Below are positions 1-8,696 of a DNA stretch of 64,000 nucleotides, one piece after another. This stretch comes from an uncultured Eubacteriales bacterium (GTDB lineage: Bacteria; Bacillota; Clostridia; Oscillospirales; Acutalibacteraceae): NCBI GenBank assembly GCA_934725425.1, contig CAKVAX010000002.1:124001-188000 (forward strand), read 5' to 3'. Under the pieces are notes generated by a model. That model ran no database searches and was not told the DNA's origin. It saw only the letters and a list, made by a program, of their open reading frames with translations. A program made the position numbers and the translations under genes. How positions within the stretch are numbered: the stretch's first letter is position 1; every line of letters begins with the position of its first letter.

Positions 1-424
1 TATGTTTTTTCCAAGACTCTCTTATTAAATTAATCCGCTTTATACCTATGTTAGGAATGTCAAGAAGCTTCATAGAATCGTTTTCAATTACACTTATCGT
101 ATTTTCCCCGAACTTTTCTACGATTTGTTTTGCAAATTTGGGTCCGATTCCTTCAATTAAACCACTACCTAAGTACTTTTCAATTCCGTAAATGCTTGCC
201 GGTAAACTTTCTTTGTATTCTTTTACATTGAATTGTTTACCGAATTTTTTGTCTACCACAAAGTTTCCTTTTGCTTCAATTACTGTACCAACATTTATTT
301 CTATGAATTTCCCTGTTAGTGTTAAAAGCTCTGAAAATCCTTTTACCCTTACTTTTATTACTCCGTATCCATTCTCTTCGTTATAGTACGTTATTCTTTC
401 AACTACTCCAGTTATATTTTCCAT
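1..424 (-). CDS. recD2: RecD2-type ATP-dependent DNA helicase, N-terminal part (runs off window)
   Basis: The reverse strand is open from an ATG at 424 to the window edge, giving about 141 residues. It begins MENITGVVERITYYNEENGY, the OB-like N-terminal domain of RecD2/YrrC helicases. A helix-hairpin-helix stretch follows, with the hallmark GSGLIEGIGPKFAKQIVEKF near residues 80-100 and a second one around IPNIGIKRI. RecD2 enzymes are SF1B 5'-3' helicases involved in replication-linked repair; the helicase motifs would lie outside the window. It is the left neighbour of the toxin island and reads in the same direction, separated from it by 150 bp. Confidence 0.9.
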   Translation of the reverse strand, partial: MENITGVVERITYYNEENGYGVIKVRVKGFSELLTLTGKFIEINVGTVIEAKGNFVVDKKFGKQFNVKEYKESLPASIYGIEKYLGSGLIEGIGPKFAKQIVEKFGENTISVIENDSMKLLDIPNIGIKRINLIRESWKKH

Positions 425-576
425 GTTATTCACCAATATTGTACAATTTTTACTTTATGATTATATCATGATGAGAAGTGTTATAGATAATTTAGCAACT
501 AGAATAATCACTTATGATAGTTTATATTGTATAGCTATTCCATTTTTTATTTTAAACTAGTTTAGGGATGATTTTT

Positions 577-1068
577 TTAATGCTTCATTCCGCCTTTTTC
601 TGGTTCTAATTCTTTGAATATTTTTATATCTTCCTCTGAAAACAAATTTATATCTTTATTTTGAATAACTTCACCTGTTTCGTAATTTAATTTAGTGTAT
701 CCTTTTTTGTTTCCTATTACGTACAAACATGGGGATATTTCTTTGTATTTCTCGATATCTCTTTCCAATGATTTACTGTTATCCCTATCATACAAACTCA
801 ATCTAGCCTTTTTGAATGTTGTTTGTTCATTTTTATCGAGTGAAAATCTTAAGATTGCAAATTCTTTTCTAGCTCCGAATGATCTTATTGTTTTACGACC
901 ATCAGAATATACTTTTTGAGTAATACTTTGACTTGGCTGATTTTTTTCTTCAAATTTTTCGTGTATTGCTGCAATTCCCATGCCGACTAAAATAAAAGCG
1001 ACTAAAAGAATAGGCAATGATACTAAAACCAAAATTGATATTAATGTCCATTTGAAAAATTTTGCCAT
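577..1068 (-). CDS. Putative membrane-anchored immunity protein (paralogue of 1117-1647)
   Basis: About 163 residues. I place the start at the ATG at 1068 (MAKFFKWT) because GGGAG lies 8 nt upstream; an in-frame GTG at 1089 and ATG at 1083 have poorer ribosome sites. One N-terminal transmembrane helix (about residues 8-32) is followed by a soluble domain. The C-terminal part shares the block GYTKLNYETGEVIQNKDIN with the neighbouring 1117-1647 product (GYTRLNYETGEIIQSRNIN), so the two are tandem paralogues. They lie directly downstream of a MuF polymorphic toxin on the same strand, the usual position of immunity genes. Immunity function is inferred; I recognise no named family. Confidence 0.6.
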   Translation of the reverse strand: MAKFFKWTLISILVLVSLPILLVAFILVGMGIAAIHEKFEEKNQPSQSITQKVYSDGRKTIRSFGARKEFAILRFSLDKNEQTTFKKARLSLYDRDNSKSLERDIEKYKEISPCLYVIGNKKGYTKLNYETGEVIQNKDINLFSEEDIKIFKELEPEKGGMKH

Positions 1069-1116
1069 TTTATTTACTCCCATTGCCACCGTTGTACACT
1101 TTAAAGTGCCTTAGAT

Positions 1117-1647
1117 TTAAGAAAATATCCATTCCCATGAAACTTCGAATTTTTCCTGGTCGTCTTCTGCTTCTGACTTTGTTATTGCAAGTTTTTCAAA
1201 AACAGTTTTATCGTCACCTTGAAAATCATTAATATTTCTACTTTGAATAATTTCTCCTGTTTCGTAATTTAGTCTCGTGTACCCTTTTTTGCCCAATGAA
1301 TAAACGCAAGGAGATGAAGAAGAACGGGTAAAATATCTTATTTCATCGATGCAGTTATGCTTATCTCTATCACATAATAGCCAACTTACCTTATTGTTAA
1401 ATTTGCTCTTCTTTATGTCGAACTCTTTCCTTTTTCCAAAAGAAGCAATCGTATAGCGCCCGTCCTGATGTATTATATTCTCATTTTCATCTTTTTCTGA
1501 TTCTGAGAGCCATTCTTCCATCGCTTTAATACCATGTGCTGCAAGTATAACGAAAACTTTAGGCCATACCAAGATAAACGCTCCTACACCTGCAGTTAAT
1601 AAAATTGTGCTTAAAATTTTAAAAATACTTTTCTTAAAAATTCTCAT
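1117..1647 (-). CDS. Putative membrane-anchored immunity protein of the MuF toxin
   Basis: 176 residues with one N-terminal membrane helix (about 10-32) and a basic start, then an acidic soluble part. The ATG at 1647 abuts the stop codon of the upstream toxin frame (stop at 1650-1648), so the two are translationally linked. The block KGYTRLNYETGEIIQSRNIN near residues 125-145 matches the 577-1068 product. Having a membrane anchor with the domain probably outside suggests that the toxin acts at the membrane or wall. This is inferred from position and topology; no catalytic motif is seen. Confidence 0.6.
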   Translation of the reverse strand: MRIFKKSIFKILSTILLTAGVGAFILVWPKVFVILAAHGIKAMEEWLSESEKDENENIIHQDGRYTIASFGKRKEFDIKKSKFNNKVSWLLCDRDKHNCIDEIRYFTRSSSSPCVYSLGKKGYTRLNYETGEIIQSRNINDFQGDDKTVFEKLAITKSEAEDDQEKFEVSWEWIFS

Positions 1648-2355
1648 TTATACCCCTTCAAAAATATGTGTAAATTCAACTTCAGTCACAAACTCTGTCA
1701 TCATGCCATTTCGTTGCATGGCTTCGCCTAAATTATTTGCAAGATCTGTGAATGCTAAGCTATTTCGAAATTCTGTAAAATCATAATCGTCTCTTAGTTT
1801 TACTTTGATTTCCCATTTTCCATTTTCTAATTTTCTACCCTCCAGCCATAGGTCAACCTTTTGCATGGAGTAATGAAGATCAGGTTCTTGATGAGTAAAC
1901 TCGACCCAAGTTTTGCCCGAATTAAAGTCTTCGCCATTTTTAGTATACTTTCTTATCTCTTCTTTTAATATGTCGGATTCCTTGAGGCGTTGAATTAGTA
2001 GCTGTCTTGCTTTATCTGATAACCCTTTTCCTTCACCATACATTCCTAGGCGAAACATTTCTTGAGCAAGTGGCAGCTTTTCCATACTTCCCAAATAAAA
2101 ATTTCCTACTTCCCAAATTATAGATTTTACAAAATTATAGAAAGGTGGCAGTAACTTTTCTGTAGGTCCAATATGAGCCAAGAATTCAAAGGCAACATTA
2201 AAAGCTATTACAATATATTCTCGTATACTTCCGTCTTTCTCTGCGTGAGCCCTTGGAATCATCGTACATCCGCAATTAGGATGAAAGGGTGGGGCGGTTT
2301 CACCTATTTTTAAATCAGCTATGTTAAAAGGACGATCTTTTGATTTCGCTGCCAT
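1648..2355 (-). CDS. MuF polymorphic toxin, C-terminal frame (frameshifted half)
   Basis: The ATG at 2355 is probably not a real start, because the frame is open upstream to beyond 2520 and the upstream codons continue the MuF domain (IVLSENPNSCEKCREM). Within the frame the SPP1 gp7/MuF signature is clear: paired Cys (CEKC), then LKIGETAPPFHPNCGC. The C-terminal ~150 residues are a different, toxin-like domain ending with KWEIKVKLRDDYDF and FTHIFEGV, which I cannot assign to a named family. The intact paralogue at 6982-8406 has the same MuF region fused to an amidase. Joined to 2487-3134 by a -1 shift it would make one protein of about 495 residues. Confidence 0.75.
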   Translation of the reverse strand: MAAKSKDRPFNIADLKIGETAPPFHPNCGCTMIPRAHAEKDGSIREYIVIAFNVAFEFLAHIGPTEKLLPPFYNFVKSIIWEVGNFYLGSMEKLPLAQEMFRLGMYGEGKGLSDKARQLLIQRLKESDILKEEIRKYTKNGEDFNSGKTWVEFTHQEPDLHYSMQKVDLWLEGRKLENGKWEIKVKLRDDYDFTEFRNSLAFTDLANNLGEAMQRNGMMTEFVTEVEFTHIFEGV

Positions 2356-2486
2356 TTCACGGCATTTTTCACAACTATTTGGATTTTCTGATAAAACAAT
2401 TTCATATGATTCTACTCTTTGTTCTTTAAATTCAATTTTTTGCGCTGCTGTTTGAGCGTTTAAAATAGCATTTCGTGTTATGGATT

Positions 2487-3134
2487 TTATCTTATTTTTG
2501 GCTTTTTCAAAAGTTTTTTTATACCATTGAAAAAATCGTCTAATATATTCTTTTGTATGAAGCTTTTTTCTTCTAAATATGAATCATAAAATGCTAAATT
2601 TATATTTTGAAAAAGCCATATTTTAAGACTCTTAATCCATGAATCTATTTTATCATATAATTCACTTTCTATCAAATCGTCATCTGAAGGTTCAGGGCTC
2701 GTTCCTAATATTTCAGACCATTCTTTGGCGAGAGTTGAGCGAGTTGTTTCGTATGTTTTTTGAGTGATTTTGCGTATAGACTGGGACACTTCACTGGTCA
2801 GGGCCTCTGCTATTGATTCTATTTCAATTTCAAGCAAGTTTTTATTCATCGAATAAGGACTATTTTGAATTTTTAAAACTTCCACATCTTCGTTTGCTCT
2901 GTCAATAGCACTGTATATTTTTAAAATTTCATTTTTAATTTCATCATATATTAATTTGTAAGTTCTGAACTGCGCTTGTAACAATCTCCCGCGTTGAGTT
3001 AAATTCATTATTTGAGGAGTATCATTATCTTTAGTAATGTGACCTTGTTTTACAAGTATTTCACAGTTGTCGGGTAGACTGTATTTTTTTCTCAGGTACT
3101 GTTCATAACTGTTTTTGAAATTTTTATTATTCAT
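2487..3134 (-). CDS. MuF polymorphic toxin, N-terminal frame ending at an A7 frameshift
   Basis: 215 residues from ATG 3134 with ribosome site AAGGAG. Mostly helical and charged, equivalent to the first ~200 residues of the 6982-8406 toxin (compare DDFFNGIKK with FSDVFDNIKEL). The frame ends early after a run of seven A residues (minus strand, 2520-2514) with codons ATA AAA AAA CTT. Slipping back one base gives ACT TTT GAA and continues without a stop into the 1648-2355 frame, where the homology to the paralogue resumes. So this is either a one-base deletion (pseudogene), a sequence error, or a slippage-dependent gene. The N-terminal region probably serves delivery or structure; that is inferred. 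Confidence 0.75.
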   Translation of the reverse strand: MNNKNFKNSYEQYLRKKYSLPDNCEILVKQGHITKDNDTPQIMNLTQRGRLLQAQFRTYKLIYDEIKNEILKIYSAIDRANEDVEVLKIQNSPYSMNKNLLEIEIESIAEALTSEVSQSIRKITQKTYETTRSTLAKEWSEILGTSPEPSDDDLIESELYDKIDSWIKSLKIWLFQNINLAFYDSYLEEKSFIQKNILDDFFNGIKKLLKKPKIR

Positions 3135-3333
3135 ATTTTTATCTCCTTAAAAATTACTTTATACTAATAATCTGTTAGAGACAAAAAATTGCCCTATCTT
3201 ATGCAAAAATAGGACATGAAATTTTTATGATTGATTTAATATTTTGGAATATAAAGGAATTGATTTTATTATTCTTTATTGAATATATCTGTGTACTTCT
3301 GATATACGAATACTTTATCTTTCTTTTTGTTGT

Positions 3334-4359
3334 CTAGGTTTTTTTGAGAATATCTTCGTCGATTAGTTTATTAAGTAGCCTTCCTGCCGTAAAAACACTA
3401 ACGTTTAAAATTTTGGAAACATCTTCAATTCTTATCGTAGCTTTAGAGAATAGACCTTCATATATAGTTAAAGCACTTTCGATTAATCTACCCAAGGTAC
3501 TTATTTTTTTAGTATCGTTATTTTTTAATTCTGTTATATTTCTTGCGATTTTTACAGCCTCTTTAGAAGTTTGAATTATTCCAGTTAGAAAAAATTTTAT
3601 AAATTCTTCATACTGTCCTTTTTGATGAATGTTTGAGAGTAAATCATAATATACAGAGCGGTGTTTCTTAAAGTATTTAGATAAATATAGAGTAGGTCTG
3701 TGAAGTATATTGTTTACTGAAAGATATAAAGTAATAAGAAGTCTTCCGAGTCTGCCATTACTATCAAGGAACGGATGTATCATTTCAAAATGACTATGAA
3801 GTATAGCAGCTTTTATAAGCGGGGAAATTTTATCTTCCTCATGCATAAATTTCTCAAAATTATCAAGGCAAGCTCCAAGGTATTCCACTGAAGGAGGAAT
3901 ATATGAAGCAGAATTTATAGAATATCCACCAATCCAGTTTTGAGATGTTCTAAATTTTTCTGGAGTCTTATGTTCGCCTCTAACACCTGACATTAATATA
4001 GTATGTATCTCTCTTAGAATTCTTAGGGAAAGGGGCAAAGTTTTTATTCTTTCAAATCCATATTCAATGGCTTTCATATAGTTTTCTATTTCTTTAACGT
4101 CATTAGGTACTTTATCCTCAATACCAGCTCCAGATTTTATCAAATCCGAAAAGGTCGCTTTTGTACTTTCGATTTGTGAAGAAAGAGTTGCTTCTTTTCT
4201 TGCGTACATATACACAAAATAATTTGGTGAAATTAAGAAATCTGTTACTTTATCTAATCTTCCAATATGTCTATTAGCTTCAGAAATAAGATATATCATT
4301 TCACTGTCATACTTTATGTCATTTTCATTCCGCAAGGGGAGTGATGAGGGTAAAAACAT
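3334..4359 (-). CDS. Fic family protein with winged-helix C-terminus
   Basis: 341 residues. The N-terminal Fic_N-like region (FLPSSLPLRNE...) contains SSQIEST near residues 58-65, the position of the class II inhibitory helix ([ST]xxxE[GN]), with Ser after the Glu. The Fic core follows, with the active-site motif HPFLDSNGRLGR around residues 195-206. The usual Gly before Asn is Ser, but His, Asn and both Arg are kept. The last ~60 residues look like a winged-helix DNA-binding domain (SKILNVSVFTAGRLLNKLI). Fic proteins AMPylate target proteins with ATP. The gene stands alone inside the toxin island. It could be a self-regulated defence or stress protein; no antitoxin partner is seen. Confidence 0.85.
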   Translation of the reverse strand: MFLPSSLPLRNENDIKYDSEMIYLISEANRHIGRLDKVTDFLISPNYFVYMYARKEATLSSQIESTKATFSDLIKSGAGIEDKVPNDVKEIENYMKAIEYGFERIKTLPLSLRILREIHTILMSGVRGEHKTPEKFRTSQNWIGGYSINSASYIPPSVEYLGACLDNFEKFMHEEDKISPLIKAAILHSHFEMIHPFLDSNGRLGRLLITLYLSVNNILHRPTLYLSKYFKKHRSVYYDLLSNIHQKGQYEEFIKFFLTGIIQTSKEAVKIARNITELKNNDTKKISTLGRLIESALTIYEGLFSKATIRIEDVSKILNVSVFTAGRLLNKLIDEDILKKT

Positions 4360-4704
4360 GAATACTCAGATTGTTCCTTTCTGATTTTTATAAATTTTCC
4401 TGCCCTATTGCTAATCATAGATATTTTTCTTTTCTGCAAATAAAATAATTATATTTGCATTTAATCTCTATAACTGATTATATAATGGCTATATTTGCGT
4501 TTCAGCCCTTAAACTGCAAACGTTTTGAAAATGTAATCATTTGTATCATAAAATTATTTTTAGGCTACAACCTTAAAAGTCCAAAATATATAATTACTAT
4601 TTGATTTATTTTTATATACATAGTAAAACTATTGGTATCAATATAGATTCATGAGCACATTATTAAAGTCAAAAAAATTTGTAAAAATATTTGACGACAA
4701 TTTT

Positions 4705-4914
4705 GCCGACAACTACAATGGAAATAAATATTTAGATGGAAAGGTGAAAAATTTCTAATAGGAAAATTATATTTAAATAGACAAAATTCAATCTTATTTG
4801 GCAATTAAACTTTATCGAAAATAGTAGAAATTTTAGTGATATTCTGGAATAAGAAATTGCTTAGTATTGCTCTTAATCAGGGTGTCCGGGGTTCGAGCCC
4901 CCGATGGTGTACCA
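4705..4914 (+). repeat. Direct repeat copy A (ends in tRNA-Lys 3' half)
   Basis: Aligns with 8697-8888 in the same orientation with scattered mismatches and small gaps. Shared landmarks are CTACAATGGAAATA-like sequence, AATAGACAAAATTCAAT, AAACTTTATC, AATAGTAGAAATTTTAGTG and GAAATTGCTTA, then the tRNA-Lys fragment. The two copies lie about 4 kb apart and bracket the Amidase_6 toxin cassette. Confidence 0.8.
4871..4914 (+). pseudogene. 3' half of a tRNA-Lys(CUU) gene
   Basis: Reads from the CTCTTAATC anticodon loop through the 3' anticodon stem (TCAGG), variable loop (GTGTC), a perfect T-arm (CGGGG / TTCGAGC / CCCCG), the acceptor 3' strand ATGGTGT and encoded ACCA. The upstream sequence has no D-arm and no 5' acceptor strand, so it cannot fold as a tRNA. 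A tRNA 3' end left behind like this is typical of site-specific integration or of recombination using tRNA genes. Confidence 0.8.
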
Positions 4915-4924
4915 GGGTGAGAGA

Positions 4925-4949
4925 GATCTGAGAAATCAGGTCTTTTTTT
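4925..4949 (+). terminator. Rho-independent terminator after the tRNA-Lys fragment
   Basis: A 7-bp stem (GATCTGA / TCAGGTC, one G-U pair) with GAAA loop is followed by seven T. It is probably the original terminator of the lost tRNA-Lys gene. Confidence 0.75.
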
Positions 4950-5169
4950 ATGTTTAAAACATATATAAACGGTATAATTAAGCCATTTGTGGATAATTTA
5001 ACACCGTGAAAAATTTTTTTATTCTTGTCGAATTTGAGCTTCGTTTTATTCCAATTTATTTCTTAAAAAATAGAGTTTGACGACATATAATGTAACCCTT
5101 TCTTGGTTAAAAGATAGGATTACATTTATTTTTATATTTTAAATAATTAATCTTCTTTATGGTAATTTC

Positions 5170-6036
5170 TTATGGGCGGTCAATTACCTCAGTAATAACC
5201 CATCTAAAATTTTTAAATTCTAAATCTACCACTACAGGGAAGTGGAAATCAGTCCTTGTGCTATCTTCATTACTTTTATATTCATACCAGTACCAAGCTC
5301 TCGCTTTATTTAAAATTATTAAACTTATAGGGAATGAAAACCATTTTTCCTCATAAGTTATCTTACCCTTGTCCTTGTAGTAATCGCTCCTAATGTTCAT
5401 TCTTAAAAAATCTAAATCTGAAATATCATCAGGGAATTTATTAATTTCTCCGTAAGTTTCATAGCTTTCATTTGCTATGTTTTTTATTTTGAAGCTTAAA
5501 TACACACAGTTTAGAAGATAAAATGCAAGAAATGAACTTACAGAAATTAGAGAAATTTTTTTAACTTTACGTATGGTATCATCTTTAAACAAATGTTTTG
5601 TTTTAAGAAACAATATATACACTAAAAGCAATATTCCTGACAACATGCAACAAAACAAACAGAATGACCAAGGAAACATATAATTACATAAATGATTGTA
5701 TTCTATAAAGCCAAACGGATTAACAGCTAATGCATAGTTATACATATTAAAAATCGGGATAGCGATAATCAAATTATAAACAGTAGACACAATATAAAAA
5801 GAACTTTTGACTTTTCGAAGGAATAATAGAATTATGAAAATGAGAACACTTAAAATTACAACAGAAATATACGTAAAAATTATATCTCCAAAAGGGTTGG
5901 TGAAAAATTCAAAACCACTTTCGATGATTTTTCTTTCGTCATCGAAATAATAGTCGTCTATAAAAAGTCTCTCACATATAATATATGAAACAAACAAAAA
6001 CGACAGAATATTAAATATTGATAGAAATTTTTTCAT
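5170..6036 (-). CDS. Multi-pass membrane protein, putative immunity protein (tandem copy 2)
   Basis: 288 residues with five predicted membrane helices (about 4-24, 50-75, 80-102, 120-145, 160-182) and a ~100-residue C-terminal domain ending FKNFRWVITEVIDRP. Its first 20 residues are almost identical to those of the 6101-6973 product, and TM2-TM3 (ISVVILSVLIFIILLFLRK) are identical, so this is a recent tandem duplication. It follows the MuF-amidase toxin on the same strand. If the N-terminus is cytoplasmic, the C-terminal domain would be outside, where it could block a wall-acting toxin. The immunity role is inferred; the family is not recognised. Confidence 0.65.
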   Translation of the reverse strand: MKKFLSIFNILSFLFVSYIICERLFIDDYYFDDERKIIESGFEFFTNPFGDIIFTYISVVILSVLIFIILLFLRKVKSSFYIVSTVYNLIIAIPIFNMYNYALAVNPFGFIEYNHLCNYMFPWSFCLFCCMLSGILLLVYILFLKTKHLFKDDTIRKVKKISLISVSSFLAFYLLNCVYLSFKIKNIANESYETYGEINKFPDDISDLDFLRMNIRSDYYKDKGKITYEEKWFSFPISLIILNKARAWYWYEYKSNEDSTRTDFHFPVVVDLEFKNFRWVITEVIDRP

Positions 6037-6100
6037 AAGATTCTCCTAGCTTATTGTCCTTAATTTTATTAATATCAGTAGCACAATAAGGGTATTATTT

Positions 6101-6973
6101 TTATGGGTGTACAAATACGTCCGTAACAACCCATCTAAAATTTTTAAATTCCCAAGTTATTTTTGCACGAACTTTGTAAGCTCCTCCTAGATTTCCCTCA
6201 ATGCTATCTGTTTTTTTATACGTAAATCTGTAGGTCGAATAGGCTTTGTTTCTATACCAATAACTAATAGGAAAGGTATTATTGTGTTCCTCTGTTATTT
6301 CGCCCTTACCTTCTAGGTATCCATCGCCGTAGTCAAGTATTTCAAAAAGCTCTTCAGAAATAGTATTTTTTAAGCTTTCGTTGTATTCGCCATTGTTATT
6401 GAAAGCGAGATTAATCAAATAATTTGATTTGAAGCTTAAATACGCCATATTTAAAAAGTAAAACGCAAAAAACAAACTTAGAAAAATCAAAGAAATTTTT
6501 TTAGCTTTGCGTAGTGTAGTTTCTTTAAATAAATGTCTTGTTTTTTTAAATATTAAATACATTGCAAGTAATATTGCAGAAAAAGAAGATAAGAACATAT
6601 AAAGCATCCAAGGCGATATAATGTAATTTAAGTTGAAATCCAAAATGCAAAATAAATTATTATACATATTAAAAATCGGGATAGCAATAATCAAATTACA
6701 GACAGTGGATAGAATATAAAAAGAACTTTTGACCTTTCGAAGGAATAATAAAATTATGAAAATGAGAACACTTAAAATCACTACAGAAATATATGTAAGA
6801 ATTATGTCCAAAAGAGGGTTAGTATAGTATTCAAAGACACTCCCTAGCTTCTCGGCTCTTTTATATAGAAAACTGGGGAATATATCGTTTTCTGTAATAA
6901 ATTCTTCAACAAATATAATATATGAAACAAACAAAAACGATAGGATATTAAATATTGATAGAAATTTTTTCAT
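6101..6973 (-). CDS. Multi-pass membrane protein, putative immunity protein (tandem copy 1)
   Basis: 290 residues with the same five-helix plan and C-terminal domain as 5170-6036 (ends FKNFRWVVTDVFVHP). It starts 8 bp after the end of the MuF-amidase toxin gene (6982), so it is the first candidate immunity gene of that operon. The C-terminal domains of the two copies differ much more than their membrane parts, as expected if each copy recognises a different toxin variant. Toxin-specific immunity is inferred from position. Confidence 0.65.
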   Translation of the reverse strand: MKKFLSIFNILSFLFVSYIIFVEEFITENDIFPSFLYKRAEKLGSVFEYYTNPLLDIILTYISVVILSVLIFIILLFLRKVKSSFYILSTVCNLIIAIPIFNMYNNLFCILDFNLNYIISPWMLYMFLSSFSAILLAMYLIFKKTRHLFKETTLRKAKKISLIFLSLFFAFYFLNMAYLSFKSNYLINLAFNNNGEYNESLKNTISEELFEILDYGDGYLEGKGEITEEHNNTFPISYWYRNKAYSTYRFTYKKTDSIEGNLGGAYKVRAKITWEFKNFRWVVTDVFVHP

Positions 6974-6981
6974 AAAACCTC

Positions 6982-8406
6982 TTATTTTATTTTTAAAATG
7001 TACGCTGTTCCGTTTTTATTTTCATTAAAAAAAGCAGATAATTTTTCTTCTTTTCTAGGTGTGGTATGAGCAGCATAACAAATCATATCATTTTTGATTT
7101 TGCTGATGATAGTAGCATGGTGAGGATAGTCCTTCTCCCATTTAAGATACATAACATCTCCAACCTTTACGGGATTTTCAGGGTCATTTATTGCAGCTGC
7201 GATATCTTCGGGGTTGCTTATAATCGTTTCGCCTGTAACAATATTTGAATTTTTTAGATATTCATACTGTTCTTTGGCGGCTGACCAAGCAGGTGTGTAG
7301 CTCCATTTAATGGAGTTAATAATCAAAGCATAAATAGGATTTACCTCTTTAACATTTCTAGGGTAGCAATGCCAATATTCATTCATTTGAAATCCACCGG
7401 CTTTTAAGCATTGAGATACAAAATTGGCACAGTCTCCGCTGGAAGAGAAATTTGGATAATTAGGATTAAATTTATTATGCCAGTATATAGCATAATTTAT
7501 TGCTGCATCTCTATCATAGCTTTCTAAGTTTTCATCTAGCACCATTGGTTCGGTAATATCAGCATAAGTTTTTTTACCTTCAATTTTACAGTTGCAGTTT
7601 AGATGAAACGGGGGAGCGTTTTCTCCAATTTTAAGTTCATCCACATTGTATATTTTTCCTGCCATTTCTTGACGATGTTCACAGCAGTTTGAGTTCCCTG
7701 ATTGAACAATTTCATATTCTCTTATGCCCTGTTCTTTAAGTTTGACTTGATCGATTTTAGTGTATATATTGGATTGGATATATGAAATAAAAGTATTGAT
7801 TTTAGTTTTTACTTTATTAAAAAGCTCTTTGATATTGTCAAAAACATCACTAAAAAAGTTCTTGTTAATACTTTTAGATGTTTCATTTTCATTCAAAGAA
7901 GAATTTATATTATCTAAAATCCAGTTTTCAAGTTTATAAACCCATGTCTTAATTTTACCATATATTTCATTGTCGGGCAACTCAAGGCTACTGATCAGTT
8001 TTTTAGCTTCCTTGGTATTATCAAAATCTCCTTGATCGGCTAATCTAATTAAAAATCTTCTGTATATTTTTAATGCAAGTGGATTTAGAAGTTTTAAAAG
8101 TTCATAAGATAACCTACTAATTATTATTTCAATTGATAAATCGTAGGGCGTAGATAAACTATTTTCCATTTGTATTAAGTCGCAAGTTTCTTCGTATACA
8201 CCATCTATCAGATTATGTATCCCTTTAATATCATTTTTTATATCGTTATATACTAGGTCCATTGTTTGAGCTGGCAAATTTGAAAGTTCGGGTGTTTTAT
8301 TTGACACAGAGCGTTCTTTTAAAATATAGCCTGTTTTATTTATTACAAAATATTGATGATTATTATTTTTGCTTGAATTTGAAGTATGATATTTTTTAAA
8401 ATTCAT
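6982..8406 (-). CDS. MuF-domain polymorphic toxin with C-terminal Amidase_6 domain
   Basis: 474 residues. Residues ~1-230 are helical and charged. Around 240-275 is the SPP1 gp7/MuF signature: NCCEH, EMAGKIYNVDELKIGE, PPFHLNCNC. From about residue 295 a putative Amidase_6 domain begins (YDRDAAINYAIYWHNKFNPN) with the nucleophile region SGDCANFVSQCLKAGG and a histidine segment HHATIIS, the expected Cys/His pair of an NlpC/P60-like fold. MuF-linked toxins are known from temperate phages, where the MuF part rides with the capsid; no portal, terminase or capsid gene is visible here. The likely activity is cleavage of amide bonds in peptidoglycan or protein. Two membrane proteins follow as probable immunity. 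Confidence 0.85.
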   Translation of the reverse strand: MNFKKYHTSNSSKNNNHQYFVINKTGYILKERSVSNKTPELSNLPAQTMDLVYNDIKNDIKGIHNLIDGVYEETCDLIQMENSLSTPYDLSIEIIISRLSYELLKLLNPLALKIYRRFLIRLADQGDFDNTKEAKKLISSLELPDNEIYGKIKTWVYKLENWILDNINSSLNENETSKSINKNFFSDVFDNIKELFNKVKTKINTFISYIQSNIYTKIDQVKLKEQGIREYEIVQSGNSNCCEHRQEMAGKIYNVDELKIGENAPPFHLNCNCKIEGKKTYADITEPMVLDENLESYDRDAAINYAIYWHNKFNPNYPNFSSSGDCANFVSQCLKAGGFQMNEYWHCYPRNVKEVNPIYALIINSIKWSYTPAWSAAKEQYEYLKNSNIVTGETIISNPEDIAAAINDPENPVKVGDVMYLKWEKDYPHHATIISKIKNDMICYAAHTTPRKEEKLSAFFNENKNGTAYILKIK

Positions 8407-8696
8407 TTTAAGTCAACCTCTTTACGATAATTTTTTGGAAGTAGTTATAAAAAATTACTCCTAACTAGTGACCGGAAAGAGGAGGGATTTGCATATATAA
8501 GAGCAATACCGAGTAAAAAAATAGCACACATCAAAATTTATACTTTAATGAATGCTAATTTTTATATATGAATATTTACTTATAGTATGGTTATTTGCAT
8601 TTCAGCGTATTCTGTTATAGCATAAAATTAAACTTTTATATTTGTCTTAAAATTTTTGACTGCCTGATTAAATACAAAATAAAAATATTTTTATTT

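Larger units (their letters stand above)
4360..5169. other. Non-coding region of the toxin island with a tRNA-Lys remnant
   Basis: 810 bp without a convincing gene. It holds the upstream region of the Fic gene, one copy of the direct repeat (4705-4914) that ends with half a tRNA-Lys gene, and a hairpin terminator at 4925-4949. The AT-rich sequence around 4420-4600 is weakly similar to 8540-8640 upstream of the second toxin, suggesting that both modules carry a shared upstream segment. Confidence 0.6.

Noticed and set aside
192..386. Forward-strand 64-codon frame
   Set aside because: It lies opposite the recD2 coding sequence, which has clear family motifs.
4871..4914. Possible functional tRNA-Lys genes at 4.87 kb and 8.84 kb
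   Set aside because: Only the 3' half is present in both places; no D-arm or 5' acceptor strand can be found upstream.
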